Assembly (NCBI RefSeq): GCF_038637725.1
Contig: NZ_CP152052.1
Location: 1,347,501 to 1,411,500 of the forward strand
Source: Psychrobacillus sp. FSL H8-0483
Lineage (GTDB): Bacteria; Bacillota; Bacilli; Bacillales_A; Planococcaceae
Length of the DNA: 64,000 nt
Reading direction: 5' to 3'
The notes under the pieces were generated by a model. That model saw only the letters and a program-made list of their open reading frames with translations. It searched no databases and was not told the DNA's origin. The translations under genes and the position numbers were made by a program. Positions 63,823-64,000 of this stretch are shown piece by piece (position 1 is the first letter of the stretch; each line of letters begins with the position of its first letter).

Positions 63823-64000
63823 ATGGATACGAATCAATATTTAGAGATGTTTATAGAAGAGAGCAAGGAACATTTACAAGCTTGTAATGAACATTTATTA
63901 GAATTAGAAAAAAATCCAGCAAACATTGCAATTGTTAACGAAGTCTTCCGATCAGCGCATACATTAAAAGGTATGTCAGCAACAATGGGCTACGAAGATA
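63823..64000 (+). CDS. cheA: Chemotaxis sensor kinase CheA, N-terminal part
   Basis: The gene starts at ATG 63823 after AAGGGGTG and runs off the window after 59 codons. The visible HPt (P1) domain includes FRSAHTLKGMSATMGYED with the phosphorylated His46, the same position as in B. subtilis CheA. It is followed in relatives by cheW, cheC, cheD and sigD. Confidence 0.95.
   Translation, partial: MDTNQYLEMFIEESKEHLQACNEHLLELEKNPANIAIVNEVFRSAHTLKGMSATMGYED

Overview
This 64 kb window is a continuous piece of core chromosome from an AT-rich, endospore-forming, flagellated member of the Bacillales. Gene content and order follow the Bacillus subtilis block from rsmB to cheA almost gene for gene, and SpoVM marks it as a spore former. 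The lepB gene between rplS and rbgA and the overall sequence character point to Planococcaceae/Caryophanaceae relatives (Psychrobacillus- or Lysinibacillus-like). The genus is an inference. There are no rRNA or tRNA genes, CRISPR arrays, prophages, transposase genes or defence islands.

Layout. (1) 1-5.6 kb: the rsmB end, the PrpC/PrkC phosphatase-kinase pair, ribosome GTPase RsgA, rpe, thiN and tiny spoVM, with rpmB facing them on the minus strand. (2) 6.1-11.9 kb: yloU-yloV, serine dehydratase sdaAB-sdaAA, recG. (3) 12-15.6 kb: lipid genes fapR-plsX-fabD-fabG and acpP, with a FapR operator on the fapR promoter. (4) 15.8-23 kb: rnc, smc, ftsY, ylxM, ffh (RNase III, chromosome condensation, signal recognition particle). 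(5) 23-28.5 kb: rpsP-khpA-rimM-trmD, rplS with a probable L19 leader, lepB, rbgA, rnhB. (6) 28.5-33 kb: a FliK-like/FlhB-like pair (ylqG-ylqH) and succinyl-CoA synthetase sucCD. (7) 33-41.2 kb: dprA, topA, trmFO, xerC, hslV, hslU, codY. (8) 41.5-64 kb: the fla/che operon from flgB to the start of cheA, encoding rod, MS-ring, C-ring, export gate, hook and chemotaxis proteins and reading through the window's right edge.

Working logic. Ribosome maturation genes (rsgA, rimM, trmD, rbgA, rpsP, rplS, rpmB) sit with protein-targeting genes (ffh, ylxM, ftsY, lepB). FapR controls phospholipid and fatty-acid synthesis in its own operon. CodY is encoded immediately upstream of the fla/che promoter, where a good CodY-box match lies.

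I found no large undescribed system. The points most worth a second look are small: the ylqG-ylqH pair, which resembles a detached FliK/FlhB C-terminal module; a GC hairpin that separates the Shine-Dalgarno sequence from the swrD/flbD start; three tandem hairpins in front of rbgA; a 107-bp MITE-like insertion that duplicated the rbgA stop-codon region; two opposed copies of a dispersed intergenic repeat, one inside what looks like an older hairpin; and an 18-bp palindrome filling the spacer of the yloU promoter.
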